Shown one piece after another: positions 1 through 6,098 of a DNA stretch of 26,720 nucleotides; position 1 is the first letter of the stretch; every line of letters begins with the position of its first letter. The notes under the pieces are model-generated. The model had not been told where the DNA came from, searched no databases, and was given only the letters and a program-made list of their open reading frames with translations. The stretch comes from a virus. Both the position numbers and the translations under genes were made by a program. The stretch is from positions 1 to 26,720 of IMG/VR virus record IMGVR_UViG_3300006080_000303; one strand, given 5' to 3'.

Positions 1-270
1 TTACTGTTTTTGCGGGCAAGCAGGCTTTATATCAACATCTTCTACTTCTTCTTCATCGTCGTCGTAGTAAATAACAGCAAATGTTAATATACCCTCGTCT
101 GACTGAACGTCAATTACGTCCATAGTTCCGTCTATAATACCGTTTTCTACAACTCTCGCTTCGTCGTTTGAAATAATTCCTAATTCGACTGCAGTGTCTA
201 TTCGTTCATCTGCGCTTATTACATTACCAAAAAGTAAAGCGACAAAAAATATTGTAACTATCGTCCTCAT
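1..270 (-). CDS. Small secreted acidic protein, unknown function
   Basis: 89-aa protein. An ATG at 270 is preceded by a good ribosome binding site (GAGGGG, 4 nt before ATG), so this start is preferred to a longer upstream reading of the frame. Residues 1-20 form a typical Sec signal peptide (basic MR, hydrophobic TIVTIFFVALLFGNV, cleavage near ISA-DE), so the mature ~69-aa product should be periplasmic. The mature part is acidic, with a DDDEEEVEDVD stretch near the C-terminus and a single Cys close to the end. I do not recognise a family. It lies next to two other exported proteins (449-1306 and 1387-1728). A late-promoter-like CTAAATA lies upstream at 302-308. The stop codon is at position 1-3, so the gene is complete. 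Confidence 0.65.
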   Translation of the reverse strand: MRTIVTIFFVALLFGNVISADERIDTAVELGIISNDEARVVENGIIDGTMDVIDVQSDEGILTFAVIYYDDDEEEVEDVDIKPACPQKQ

Positions 271-301
271 AATTCCCCTCTTATTTTCTTTATGTATAAA
301 T

Positions 302-308
302 GTATTTA
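302..308 (-). promoter_or_regulatory. Possible T4-type late promoter (CTAAATA)
   Basis: CTAAATAC on the minus strand, about 32 nt before the ATG at 270. T4-like late promoters have TATAAATA as their only conserved element. One of several such matches at gene starts in this window; in AT-rich DNA chance matches are likely. Confidence 0.25.
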
Positions 309-360
309 GCACAGCGGATGATAAATAGCATACAATAATATAATAATATACTAATATTCG

Positions 361-368
361 CATAAATA
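361..368 (+). promoter_or_regulatory. Possible T4-type late promoter for the plus-strand barrel gene
   Basis: CATAAATA, one mismatch from the T4 late consensus TATAAATA. Initiation would fall near 374, just before the hairpin at 375. A second near match, GATAAATA at 391-398, follows. Either could serve the gene starting at 449. TATAAT at 339-344 has no visible -35 partner. Confidence 0.3.
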
Positions 369-390
369 AAAATACTACAAATAGTTGTAG
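366..390 (-). terminator. Hairpin with T-rich tail, minus strand (first of a tandem pair)
   Basis: Perfect 6-bp stem CTACAA/TTGTAG (375-380 with 385-390) and a 4-nt loop. Read on the minus strand it is followed by TATTTTTATTT, the form of a weak intrinsic terminator. It would stop antisense transcription crossing from the 449-1306 gene toward the gene at 1-270. Confidence 0.4.
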
Positions 391-393
391 GAT

Positions 394-422
394 AAATAAA
401 AACTGTTGCAATATAGCAACAG
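394..422 (-). terminator. Hairpin with T-tract, minus strand (second of a tandem pair)
   Basis: Perfect 7-bp inverted repeat CTGTTGC/GCAACAG (403-409 with 416-422), 6-nt loop. On the minus strand the stem is followed directly by TTTTTATTT, as expected of a Rho-independent terminator. On the plus strand it sits in the leader of the barrel gene, 27 nt before its ATG, so it could also act as a leader hairpin. Confidence 0.5.
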
Positions 423-448
423 CATAATCTAATCATATAGGAGACGAA

Positions 449-1306
449 ATGAATAATTTATTAACAGCAACTTTAGTTGCCACATCAATAAGCACAACTG
501 CCATTGCGGGTATGGGTATTACAGGTACATACGAAGGGACAATTACAGATGGTTCTGGCGCAACATACACACAAGATTTAGACCTTACACTTACAGGTTC
601 AGTAGCGGACGGTACATCTGTAACTGCTACGTTTGAGAATTTAACAGGTGGTTCAACTGTATTATCTACACAAGTATTCATTGAAACACAAGTCGAAGGA
701 CTTAATTTTAAAGGTGGTAACTACAAGAGTCGAAATGGCAATGGGTTAATGCAAAAGAAATCTGCAGTAACTAACCAATTTGAACTAGGCACTGATGTTG
801 CTGGAGTTGGGTTAACTGTTGGACAAACTTCAGGCAACGGAAATGCTACTGTAGATGTAAATAGTACAATCGCGGGGGTTGCAGTAACAGTACAAAATGT
901 TTCTAATTCTACGCGTTATATTACTGCATCGACTGCGATTGCTGGATTAGACATCGACGTAGAACGTCAAAAGACTACTACAGGAACCAACACTGGTGCT
1001 TCGTTATCAACTAATATTGGTGGTTTGGCAGTAACCGGCGTATTCATTGATGTGAATGATACTGCTGGTATTACACAAGACGACGGTATATTAGGTGACA
1101 TCTCAGATGCTTCTAACGGTAAAATAGTTACTGGTGTGGTTGCTTCAACTGAGACTGTGTTGGGTACTGTTACTGGTAAGTACATCGAAAAGAACGATGT
1201 AGATACATATGTTGCTAAATTAAAGCGTGGTATTATTGAGTACGGGTATTCTAAAACTGAAAATGTAGATGGTGTGTTTGATGCAAAACTTACAGTAGCA
1301 TTCTAA
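449..1306 (+). CDS. Putative outer-membrane beta-barrel (porin-like) protein
   Basis: 285 aa, one of only two convincing plus-strand genes here. ATG at 449 follows TAGGAGACGAA, a good ribosome binding site. Residues 1-20 are a signal peptide with a small-residue end (TTAIA-G). The rest is rich in Thr, Val, Gly and Asn, with alternating hydrophobic/polar stretches typical of amphipathic beta strands, contains no Cys, and ends in Phe (LTVAF), the usual last residue of BAM-assembled outer-membrane proteins. This resembles small Gram-negative porins in composition and pattern, but I see no family-specific motif. The gene is an isolated unit with its own leader and strong terminator, reversed relative to its neighbours, like a phage moron. 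A role in altering the host outer membrane or blocking superinfection is inference. Confidence 0.6.
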   Translation: MNNLLTATLVATSISTTAIAGMGITGTYEGTITDGSGATYTQDLDLTLTGSVADGTSVTATFENLTGGSTVLSTQVFIETQVEGLNFKGGNYKSRNGNGLMQKKSAVTNQFELGTDVAGVGLTVGQTSGNGNATVDVNSTIAGVAVTVQNVSNSTRYITASTAIAGLDIDVERQKTTTGTNTGASLSTNIGGLAVTGVFIDVNDTAGITQDDGILGDISDASNGKIVTGVVASTETVLGTVTGKYIEKNDVDTYVAKLKRGIIEYGYSKTENVDGVFDAKLTVAF

Positions 1307-1328
1307 TATATATATTCATTAAGTTAAT

Positions 1329-1359
1329 AAAAAAGGTTCCTTATTTGGAACCTTTTTTT
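1329..1359 (+). terminator. Strong bidirectional intrinsic terminator
   Basis: A-tract, GGTTCC (1335-1340), loop TTATTT, GGAACC (1347-1352), then seven T. The A-tract on the left pairs with the T-tract, extending the stem and making the element work in both directions. It ends the plus-strand barrel gene and the converging minus-strand gene 1387-1728. Confidence 0.85.
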
Positions 1360-1386
1360 ATATGTTTAAATCTATCTATCTATCTA

Positions 1387-1728
1387 TTATCTAGAATAAT
1401 ATTTTCCAATCTCGTTAAATCTATTATTATATCTTCGTTCTGTTTGGTTAAGACGTTTTTTAATTCGAATTGTATTCATGCGACTTCTAAACTCTCCGTT
1501 ATGAAATAAATCCACAGTTCGAACTCTGTTTTTAAAATCATCTATAGAAACACTCTCACTAAAATCAATACAACACGATGCGTCTGTTTCACAACATGCT
1601 TCTAAAAAACGTAAATCGTTGTTCAATGTATTAATATAATCTGTTACTGGAAATTCGTAATTTGCGTTAATTTTTGCATTAGTAATTAATGGCATTAGTA
1701 AAATAATAGTGGTTAACATTTTCTTCAT
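1387..1728 (-). CDS. Small secreted cysteine-containing protein, unknown
   Basis: 113 aa. The ATG at 1728 is chosen because CCGAGGAGAT (ribosome binding site) lies at the right distance and because it places a clean signal peptide at the N-terminus: MKKMLTTIILLMPLITNA followed by KINANY. The mature part contains CCETDASCC, two Cys pairs that could form disulfides in the periplasm, and a basic C-terminal third (RIKKRLNQTERRYNNR). No family recognised. It converges on the barrel gene across the shared terminator, and with the gene at 1-270 makes a group of three exported proteins. A -10-like TATAAT lies upstream at 1768-1773. Confidence 0.65.
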   Translation of the reverse strand: MKKMLTTIILLMPLITNAKINANYEFPVTDYINTLNNDLRFLEACCETDASCCIDFSESVSIDDFKNRVRTVDLFHNGEFRSRMNTIRIKKRLNQTERRYNNRFNEIGKYYSR

Positions 1729-1767
1729 TTTTATATATCTCCTCGGTAGTGTTTGTTTGTAATTAGC

Positions 1768-1773
1768 ATTATA
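1768..1773 (-). promoter_or_regulatory. Possible -10 element (TATAAT) upstream of secreted protein gene
   Basis: TATATATAAT on the minus strand, 40 nt before the ATG at 1728, in the 75-bp gap after the HTH-repeat genes. No convincing -35 at 16-18 bp (TTGACT is present but only 6 bp away). Confidence 0.3.
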
Positions 1774-1803
1774 TATAAAAGTCAAGTGGTTTTTGTATAG
1801 ATT

Positions 1804-2169
1804 TTACCATTTACCGTATAAGAGTTTAATGATAGGATCGTTTATATCTGTCATCTTTTGATTATGTGAGTTTTTAGATGATGATTCATAAAATAATTGT
1901 TTAATTGTTATAGCACGTTGCAACCTTCCATAGGCGGCCGACTTTGAACAGTTAACCTTTTCCACTACATCATTTACATCAAACTCTTTACCTTCAATTA
2001 TAAACTTTCGTATTTTTCTAATTCCTGCCACCGGAAAAAACAGTTCATCCATAGTTTTGCAGTTCTTAATGCGTTTAGTCGCTGTACTTCTAGCACATCC
2101 TACTTTGTCAATTATGTCATCTGTTGTGAATGTTTGGCCATCTAATGTAATGGTTTTCATGTTGCTCAT
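1804..2169 (-). CDS. Small protein with two tandem HTH-like modules (copy B)
   Basis: 121 aa. ATG at 2169 is preferred to 2175 because GGGAG lies 7 nt upstream of it and because it overlaps the TAA of the preceding gene as TAATG, implying translational coupling. The protein is two copies of a ~40-residue module of the form I-x-G-K/Q-x-F...V-x-C-x-x-S-x-A...R-L/I...T-I/M-x-x-L-F: first ITLDGQTF...VGCARSTATKRI...MDELFF, then IIEGKEF...VNCSKSAAYGRL...IKQLFY. The pattern resembles a helix-turn-helix DNA-binding unit of the sort repeated in phage homing endonucleases, but no nuclease domain is present. The C-terminus ends IIKLLYGKW, like the neighbour (IRKLVMGAW). Probably a DNA-binding regulator; inference. 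Confidence 0.65.
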   Translation of the reverse strand: MSNMKTITLDGQTFTTDDIIDKVGCARSTATKRIKNCKTMDELFFPVAGIRKIRKFIIEGKEFDVNDVVEKVNCSKSAAYGRLQRAITIKQLFYESSSKNSHNQKMTDINDPIIKLLYGKW

Positions 2170-2546
2170 TACCATGCTCCCATTACTAATTTTCTTATAC
2201 GGTGTTCATCGCTGTTTTCATTTAATATACTATTTCTTCGTATGGCATTATTTGTTCCGATGTCATGTAACGGCGTTAATAGGTCTTTTATTGTTCCGCA
2301 ACGGTTCAATCTTGCTCTAGCAGTACTCTCGCTACAATTTAATATTTTGGAAATTTCAGGGGATGTGAATTCTTTGCCTTCTATTATATGGGTTTTATAT
2401 CTTCTACCATTAATAGGCATATAAAGTTCATTTATTGTCTTGGCAACTTTTAATCTACCGCGTGCGGTTTGTTGTGTGACTTTTAATTCTTTGCCTAAAT
2501 CAACTGCGTTGAATTTTTTACCTTCAATAGTGTATGTTTTGTACAT
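2169..2546 (-). CDS. Small protein with two tandem HTH-like modules (copy A)
   Basis: 125 aa, counted from ATG 2546; the frame extends to a TTG at 2591 but the ATG puts the first module at the very N-terminus, as in the downstream paralogue. Modules: YTIEGKKF...LKVTQQTARGRL...INELYM and HIIEGKEF...LNCSESTARARL...IKDLLT. The repeated S/Q-x-T-A-R-x-R-L segment looks like a recognition helix. The C-terminal tail IRKLVMGAW matches that of the next gene, so the two genes arose by duplication of a two-module unit. The stop overlaps the next start (TAATG). Function unknown; DNA binding inferred. Confidence 0.6.
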   Translation of the reverse strand: MYKTYTIEGKKFNAVDLGKELKVTQQTARGRLKVAKTINELYMPINGRRYKTHIIEGKEFTSPEISKILNCSESTARARLNRCGTIKDLLTPLHDIGTNNAIRRNSILNENSDEHRIRKLVMGAW

Positions 2547-2594
2547 CGTGTAGCAACTTACCAGGAATCTAAAGTTTGTAATTATATACAATTC

Positions 2595-2972
2595 CTAATG
2601 AAATGTAGAAAGAAATGTGTTGAAGTTGCCGTATAGTTTAATTATGGTTGCTTCTTTAGATCCAAAAATAACTATGTTTGATTTAATACTTCCTATACCA
2701 TCAATGTAATACGGACATTCTAAGTTTTGATCCATTAATAATAAGTTAGTCGACGTCGTTATTTTTTCTCCACTAAAGTCGTACGTATTATATCGCATTT
2801 TCTTTAGTAATTTGTAACCAGTACTTGTTAATCGTAACCCGCCACTTTTCCTAGAATTAATCCACCATTTAATAAATGCTGTCCTTGTGTCATATCTGGA
2901 CTGCTCGGGAAATGTGTTAATCATTTCCACAGTAATAATGAGTTTTTTATTCTGAATAGATAACTTTTGCAT
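2595..2972 (-). CDS. Conserved phage hypothetical protein
   Basis: 125 aa. Contains KWWINSRKSGGLRLTSTGYKLLKKM-type sequence around residues 35-59 (aromatic/basic followed by a small helical stretch) and a C-terminal part with KEATIIKLYGNF. Short proteins of this kind, with the W-W...GGLRLT...GY signature, are familiar to me from marine T4-like phages, but their function is not known. It overlaps the upstream gene by 26 bp. No clear ribosome binding site before ATG 2972, consistent with coupled translation; an internal Met at 2924 preceded by GGAA is a possible alternative start. Confidence 0.6.
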   Translation of the reverse strand: MQKLSIQNKKLIITVEMINTFPEQSRYDTRTAFIKWWINSRKSGGLRLTSTGYKLLKKMRYNTYDFSGEKITTSTNLLLMDQNLECPYYIDGIGSIKSNIVIFGSKEATIIKLYGNFNTFLSTFH

Positions 2973-3252
2973 TATTTAAAAACACAACAGTGAAGTCGGT
3001 TGTGCGGAATTGTTTATTTAATTTTTTCGCTAGGCGAATTGCATGTCCTTTATTCGAGAACGAAACATTTTTGTATTTTGGCGCAACAAATGCAGTGATA
3101 CTTGTTGTTTTTAAATTGATAGGTGAATTATCATAATATACTGCCCAAATACCGTCACTTTTTATTATTTGATCGGTTTTGTATGTATTTTTATCATGTG
3201 ATTCTAATAAGACAGTAGCAGGTGGTCGTGGCATTTGTAAAAAACAGAACAT
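2947..3252 (-). CDS. Hypothetical phage protein
   Basis: 101 aa. Not recognised. Visible features are an MPRPP near the N-terminus (Met at 3234 is an alternative start), a predicted beta-rich middle and a C-terminal half with HAIRLAKKLNKQF followed by TTDFTVVFLNNAK. It sits between two other small phage genes and overlaps the downstream gene by 26 bp. There is no good Shine-Dalgarno before ATG 3252, but a late-promoter-like AATAAATA lies 11-18 nt upstream (3263-3270), so the message could be nearly leaderless. Confidence 0.55.
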   Translation of the reverse strand: MFCFLQMPRPPATVLLESHDKNTYKTDQIIKSDGIWAVYYDNSPINLKTTSITAFVAPKYKNVSFSNKGHAIRLAKKLNKQFRTTDFTVVFLNNAKVIYSE

Positions 3253-3262
3253 TTATTCTATG

Positions 3263-3270
3263 TATTTATT
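3263..3270 (-). promoter_or_regulatory. Possible T4-type late promoter (AATAAATA)
   Basis: AATAAATACATA on the minus strand, between the genes at 2947-3252 and 3277-3480; one mismatch from TATAAATA. Low information in AT-rich DNA. Confidence 0.25.
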
Positions 3271-3276
3271 TTTAAA

Positions 3277-3480
3277 TTACCAGTCCCCGCCATTCAATTC
3301 GCTGTTATTGGGTGAATCTTGCTTGCTGAATTTGTTGTTGGATTGTTCATGTACCACCAACAATAACTTTGTTATATCCGCATGTAAGTTCTTTGCCTCT
3401 GATATTGGGAAAATAAAATCCTTACTACCGCGTGCTTCAAAGAACTTTATTCTATCTACAAAGTTGTTAATATGAATCAT
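3277..3480 (-). CDS. Small conserved phage protein
   Basis: 67 aa. Contains FIFPISEAKNLHADITKLLL, an amphipathic helix-forming segment of a type I recall from small proteins in marine T4-like phages, then a polar Asn/Ser-rich tail ending GGDW. The gene overlaps the end of the upstream gene by 14 bp, so it is likely cotranscribed and translationally coupled. Function unknown. Confidence 0.55.
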   Translation of the reverse strand: MIHINNFVDRIKFFEARGSKDFIFPISEAKNLHADITKLLLVVHEQSNNKFSKQDSPNNSELNGGDW

Positions 3481-3907
3481 ATGATGGATCTGTTTTGTAC
3501 GGTCCGTGGTAATTATTTCGTTGTAATATAATTAATTTAGGTGATAATATTGACTGCGGCTTTCCTTTAATATGAACTACATAGTATCCTGCGGCAAACC
3601 ATGATTTACTAGCTTGCGTTTTTGTGTATAGCGGTAGTTTTGCTTTTAAATCCCATACTGCATTATGATTATCGCCAGAAACTGGGTATCCATGCACTGT
3701 ATGTTTTTTTAATTTTTTAGTTGGGGTAAACGAGTCCGCAAATACTATTCCTGTTTTAATTTTCAAAGCATCCATTGTCTGAAAGATAGTTCGATTTCCC
3801 TTAATACTAAGTGTGTAGCCATTCTGTGTGTTACTTACTTCTCCTATTTTGTTTTTTCCGTCTTTTAAAATCCAAAATTTATTCGATACAGGCGTTGCAT
3901 TAATCAT
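3467..3907 (-). CDS. Conserved phage hypothetical, downstream of RNase H
   Basis: 146 aa. ATG 3907 is preceded by AAGGAG at 9 nt and overlaps the end of the RNase H gene by 8 bp. The protein has a central VHGYPVSGDN motif, then LPLYTKTQASKSWFAAGYYVV and a C-terminal SPKLIILQR...YHGPYKT. This combination (G-Y-P, L-P-L-Y-T-K, S-K-S-W-F-A-A-G-Y-Y, P-K-L) is a signature I associate with an uncharacterised protein widespread in marine T4-like phages. Probably beta-rich and soluble; no signal peptide. Role unknown, although its fixed place after the flap nuclease suggests an early function. Confidence 0.65.
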   Translation of the reverse strand: MINATPVSNKFWILKDGKNKIGEVSNTQNGYTLSIKGNRTIFQTMDALKIKTGIVFADSFTPTKKLKKHTVHGYPVSGDNHNAVWDLKAKLPLYTKTQASKSWFAAGYYVVHIKGKPQSILSPKLIILQRNNYHGPYKTDPSYDSY

Positions 3908-4904
3908 CTAATAATTCTCCTTTGTATGTTTTGTTTAGCCATTTAGCATAATGGTCAGGTTGGTTTGAAATACTTACCAAGTCGTATTTGCCGCAGAAAC
4001 GCAGGAAGTGTATACCTACGCCGCCTACGTCATTAGGAGTTACTGTTGTTTTGATAGTTTCTTTTACTGATTGTTTTATACTTTCTGGTTGTTCCGTTAA
4101 ATCTATTAATTGTTTATTTCTTTCATAGTCATCAAGTACACGGTGTTCAATTGCATTATGGTCAGTCCAGTGCTGTAGCATTAGATTATTCCACGCATAG
4201 CCTTTCTTAGTCATATCGCCAAATGCTTCTAGCAAACCAATACGTTTTTTAGTGCTTTTCTTTCGGACTCCGGGGTAAGCACTAAAAATATTATCTGCTG
4301 AATCTCCACGCATACATTTTTCAAACAAAAGCCATTTAGGGTTAGGGGGCTCTTTTGGTTCTTTTGTTTTTTTGTCAATAACTGAGTTATCTTTGTGGTC
4401 GAAGAAGCCGTTGAGAGTGATCAATTGATCTGTGATGCCGTTGTATTGCACAACTTGATTAGTGATTAATTGATAAAAATCAGAATCACTACTAACAATA
4501 ACATGTTCATCCGTTGGATGTAAAGCAATCCATCTTGCGATTAAGTCGTCTGCTTCTGCATTGTTGTTTTTAAGAACGGTACAATTTGTCCTTTCTTGTA
4601 TGTATTTATTAAAATTCTCAAAAATCTCAAAAAACTGAGAATCTTCTTCTATTTCCTTTTCTGTCATTTTGTCGCGTTTTTCTTTACGGTTCTTTTTATA
4701 AGGTTCGTAAAAGTCTTTACGCCAACTACGCCCGTCTAAGCAAAAAACAATATGATCTCCGCCCTGTTTTTTTATTACTTTGTTTATTGAACTAAACATC
4801 AAGTGCAAGCAAAATCCTAATTTAGTCCAGGTGTCACTTGCGCGGTGTGTTGAATGTCTTGCTCTAAAAAACAAGTTCATGGAGTCTACTAAAATATATT
4901 TCAT
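3900..4904 (-). CDS. rnh: T4 RNase H-like 5'-3' exonuclease / flap endonuclease
   Basis: 334 aa (T4 RNase H is about 305). This FEN/PIN-like nuclease removes RNA primers and flaps during lagging-strand synthesis. Metal-binding motifs in order: VDSMNLFFRAR with D7, FCLDGRSWRKDFY with D57 and the basic YKKNRKEKR segment, NNAEADDLIARW with E117, D119 and D120, SSDSDFYQL with D140 and D142, and RGDSADNIFSAYPGVRKK with D201 and D204 (start of the helix-hairpin-helix region). All expected acidic residues are present, so it should be active. It precedes a conserved hypothetical (8-bp overlap) and follows an SGNH-like gene by 3 bp, in a long minus-strand operon. Confidence 0.9.
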   Translation of the reverse strand: MKYILVDSMNLFFRARHSTHRASDTWTKLGFCLHLMFSSINKVIKKQGGDHIVFCLDGRSWRKDFYEPYKKNRKEKRDKMTEKEIEEDSQFFEIFENFNKYIQERTNCTVLKNNNAEADDLIARWIALHPTDEHVIVSSDSDFYQLITNQVVQYNGITDQLITLNGFFDHKDNSVIDKKTKEPKEPPNPKWLLFEKCMRGDSADNIFSAYPGVRKKSTKKRIGLLEAFGDMTKKGYAWNNLMLQHWTDHNAIEHRVLDDYERNKQLIDLTEQPESIKQSVKETIKTTVTPNDVGGVGIHFLRFCGKYDLVSISNQPDHYAKWLNKTYKGELLDD

Positions 4905-4907
4905 AGA

Positions 4908-5612
4908 TTATATTAATTTACTTTTAACTATGTATTTTAACAGATACCTTGCCCAGGTTGTATGTCCGTCTTCACCGAAATGGTAAGATTGAGGCGAAAC
5001 AGTGTGTATTCCTTGTCTAACGAGATAATCATTGTAACTATCTTTGTTACTATATGGTCCAATATACGAAGTCCCAAAATCAAATTTATTTCTAATTTGG
5101 CTAAGTGTATTATTGCCGTTAAAGAATACATGTTTGATGTTTTTTTCGGTTAACCACTTATTTAACTCAACTATATCTTTATGCGCTTGATTTGTTTTGT
5201 GCCGCCAATTAATATCAGTAACGTATTCTTTATATTTCTCGACATGCGACTCTGGAACAATATCTGTTCCACTAGCATTAATTTGATAATAAACATTGTC
5301 GATTAGCCATTCTTCGCGTTCCCATGTACTCCATCCAACGATAACAAATAAGTCTGTAACGTCTTGAGTGTAATTATTAATATAGCTTTTCGTAGTTCTG
5401 ATAATTCTATCGTTACTAGATGCACTCTCTGCGTCGCAATAAAATGCCATTTTTAAAAGTACACTAAGTTTTTTACCCCAAGATACTGCTAAATTATCTG
5501 GGTGAGGCAATCTGCCTAAGTGATGAAATGCAGAATCATCTTCTGCAAATGCATGTGGATTTACCGCTTCGGCCGCGGCGGTATGACTGTCGCCGTTAAC
5601 GTAAAGAATCAT
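4908..5612 (-). CDS. SGNH/GDSL-like hydrolase-fold phage protein
   Basis: 234 aa. N-terminal ILYVNGDSHTAA (GDS block, Ser9 in nucleophile position), a SASSNDRIIRT segment resembling block III (Gly/Asn), VIVGWSTWERE, and C-terminal HFGEDGHTTWARYL carrying the D-x-x-H pair of SGNH hydrolases. This is an uncharacterised family common in T4-like marine phages (I believe annotated as DUF6071, not verifiable here). Esterase, deacylase or a non-catalytic role are all possible. No signal peptide, so cytoplasmic or virion-associated. Its ATG overlaps the TGA of the 43-aa membrane protein upstream (ATGA), indicating coupling. Confidence 0.7.
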   Translation of the reverse strand: MILYVNGDSHTAAAEAVNPHAFAEDDSAFHHLGRLPHPDNLAVSWGKKLSVLLKMAFYCDAESASSNDRIIRTTKSYINNYTQDVTDLFVIVGWSTWEREEWLIDNVYYQINASGTDIVPESHVEKYKEYVTDINWRHKTNQAHKDIVELNKWLTEKNIKHVFFNGNNTLSQIRNKFDFGTSYIGPYSNKDSYNDYLVRQGIHTVSPQSYHFGEDGHTTWARYLLKYIVKSKLI

Positions 5613-5740
5613 TTTATTTTTAGTTTTATGTTAATCCACTTTACTGCACTATAGACAAGAAGTCCTAATATAATATATGAAATTCCGTCGAACCAACTAA
5701 TGTTGTTTAGTAAATCCGATGTAATAAAGGATAAATCCAT
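5609..5740 (-). CDS. 43-aa single-pass membrane micro-protein
   Basis: A short ORF between two well-supported genes. ATG 5740 follows CGGAGAT at 8 nt, which itself overlaps the end of the preceding gene; its TGA overlaps the next ATG (ATGA). The product has a polar N-terminus (MDLSFITSDLLNN), one hydrophobic helix (ISYIILGLLVYSAVKW) and a basic end (NIKLKIK), consistent with an inner-membrane protein with cytoplasmic C-terminus. Perfect packing on both sides supports a real gene. Function unknown. Confidence 0.7.
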   Translation of the reverse strand: MDLSFITSDLLNNISWFDGISYIILGLLVYSAVKWINIKLKIK

Positions 5741-5741
5741 A

Positions 5742-6098
5742 TTAGCTAATCTCCGATCTGCCATTACCAAGATCCACCTTACGCACATGTGGATCGCTTT
5801 GTTCTTGTTCGTATGTTTCCATTACTATGTTTCTACATATATTTTGAAACCATTGGTCAACCATATCAGCGTCTGTTTTTCCTTGGTATCCGGTCTTCAT
5901 CAAACGTGTAATGAATATATCATTCCAATCTAATTCAAATGATCCACTACTAATATTAGACATATCGACATCCATATCTAATACAGAAACCCAGGGTTCA
6001 CCTTTATTAGTTGCTTGTTCTTTTGCTGATAGTAGCTTTTTCTTTTGCTGTACTTTCTGCTTGTTCTTATTGCTTTTAAATGGATTGCTAAATTTCAT
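5742..6098 (-). CDS. Conserved phage hypothetical protein
   Basis: 118 aa. A basic, Lys/Gln-rich N-terminus (SNKNKQKVQQKKK) precedes a conserved core: GEPWVSVLDMDVDMSNI, GSFELDWNDIFITRLMKTGY, and DADMVDQWFQNICRNIV. I recognise this E-P-W-V...G-x-F-E-L-D-W-N...GY...V-D-Q-W-F-x-x-x-C-R-N core from small proteins near the replication genes of marine T4-like phages; function is unknown. ATG 6098 has GGGAA at 7 nt, inside the end of metK, with an 11-bp overlap. Confidence 0.65.
   Translation of the reverse strand: MKFSNPFKSNKNKQKVQQKKKLLSAKEQATNKGEPWVSVLDMDVDMSNISSGSFELDWNDIFITRLMKTGYQGKTDADMVDQWFQNICRNIVMETYEQEQSDPHVRKVDLGNGRSEIS

Noticed and set aside
1371-1387. TCTA tetranucleotide tract as a phase-variation site
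   Set aside because: Only about four units, between a terminator and a stop codon, where slippage would change no start or promoter.
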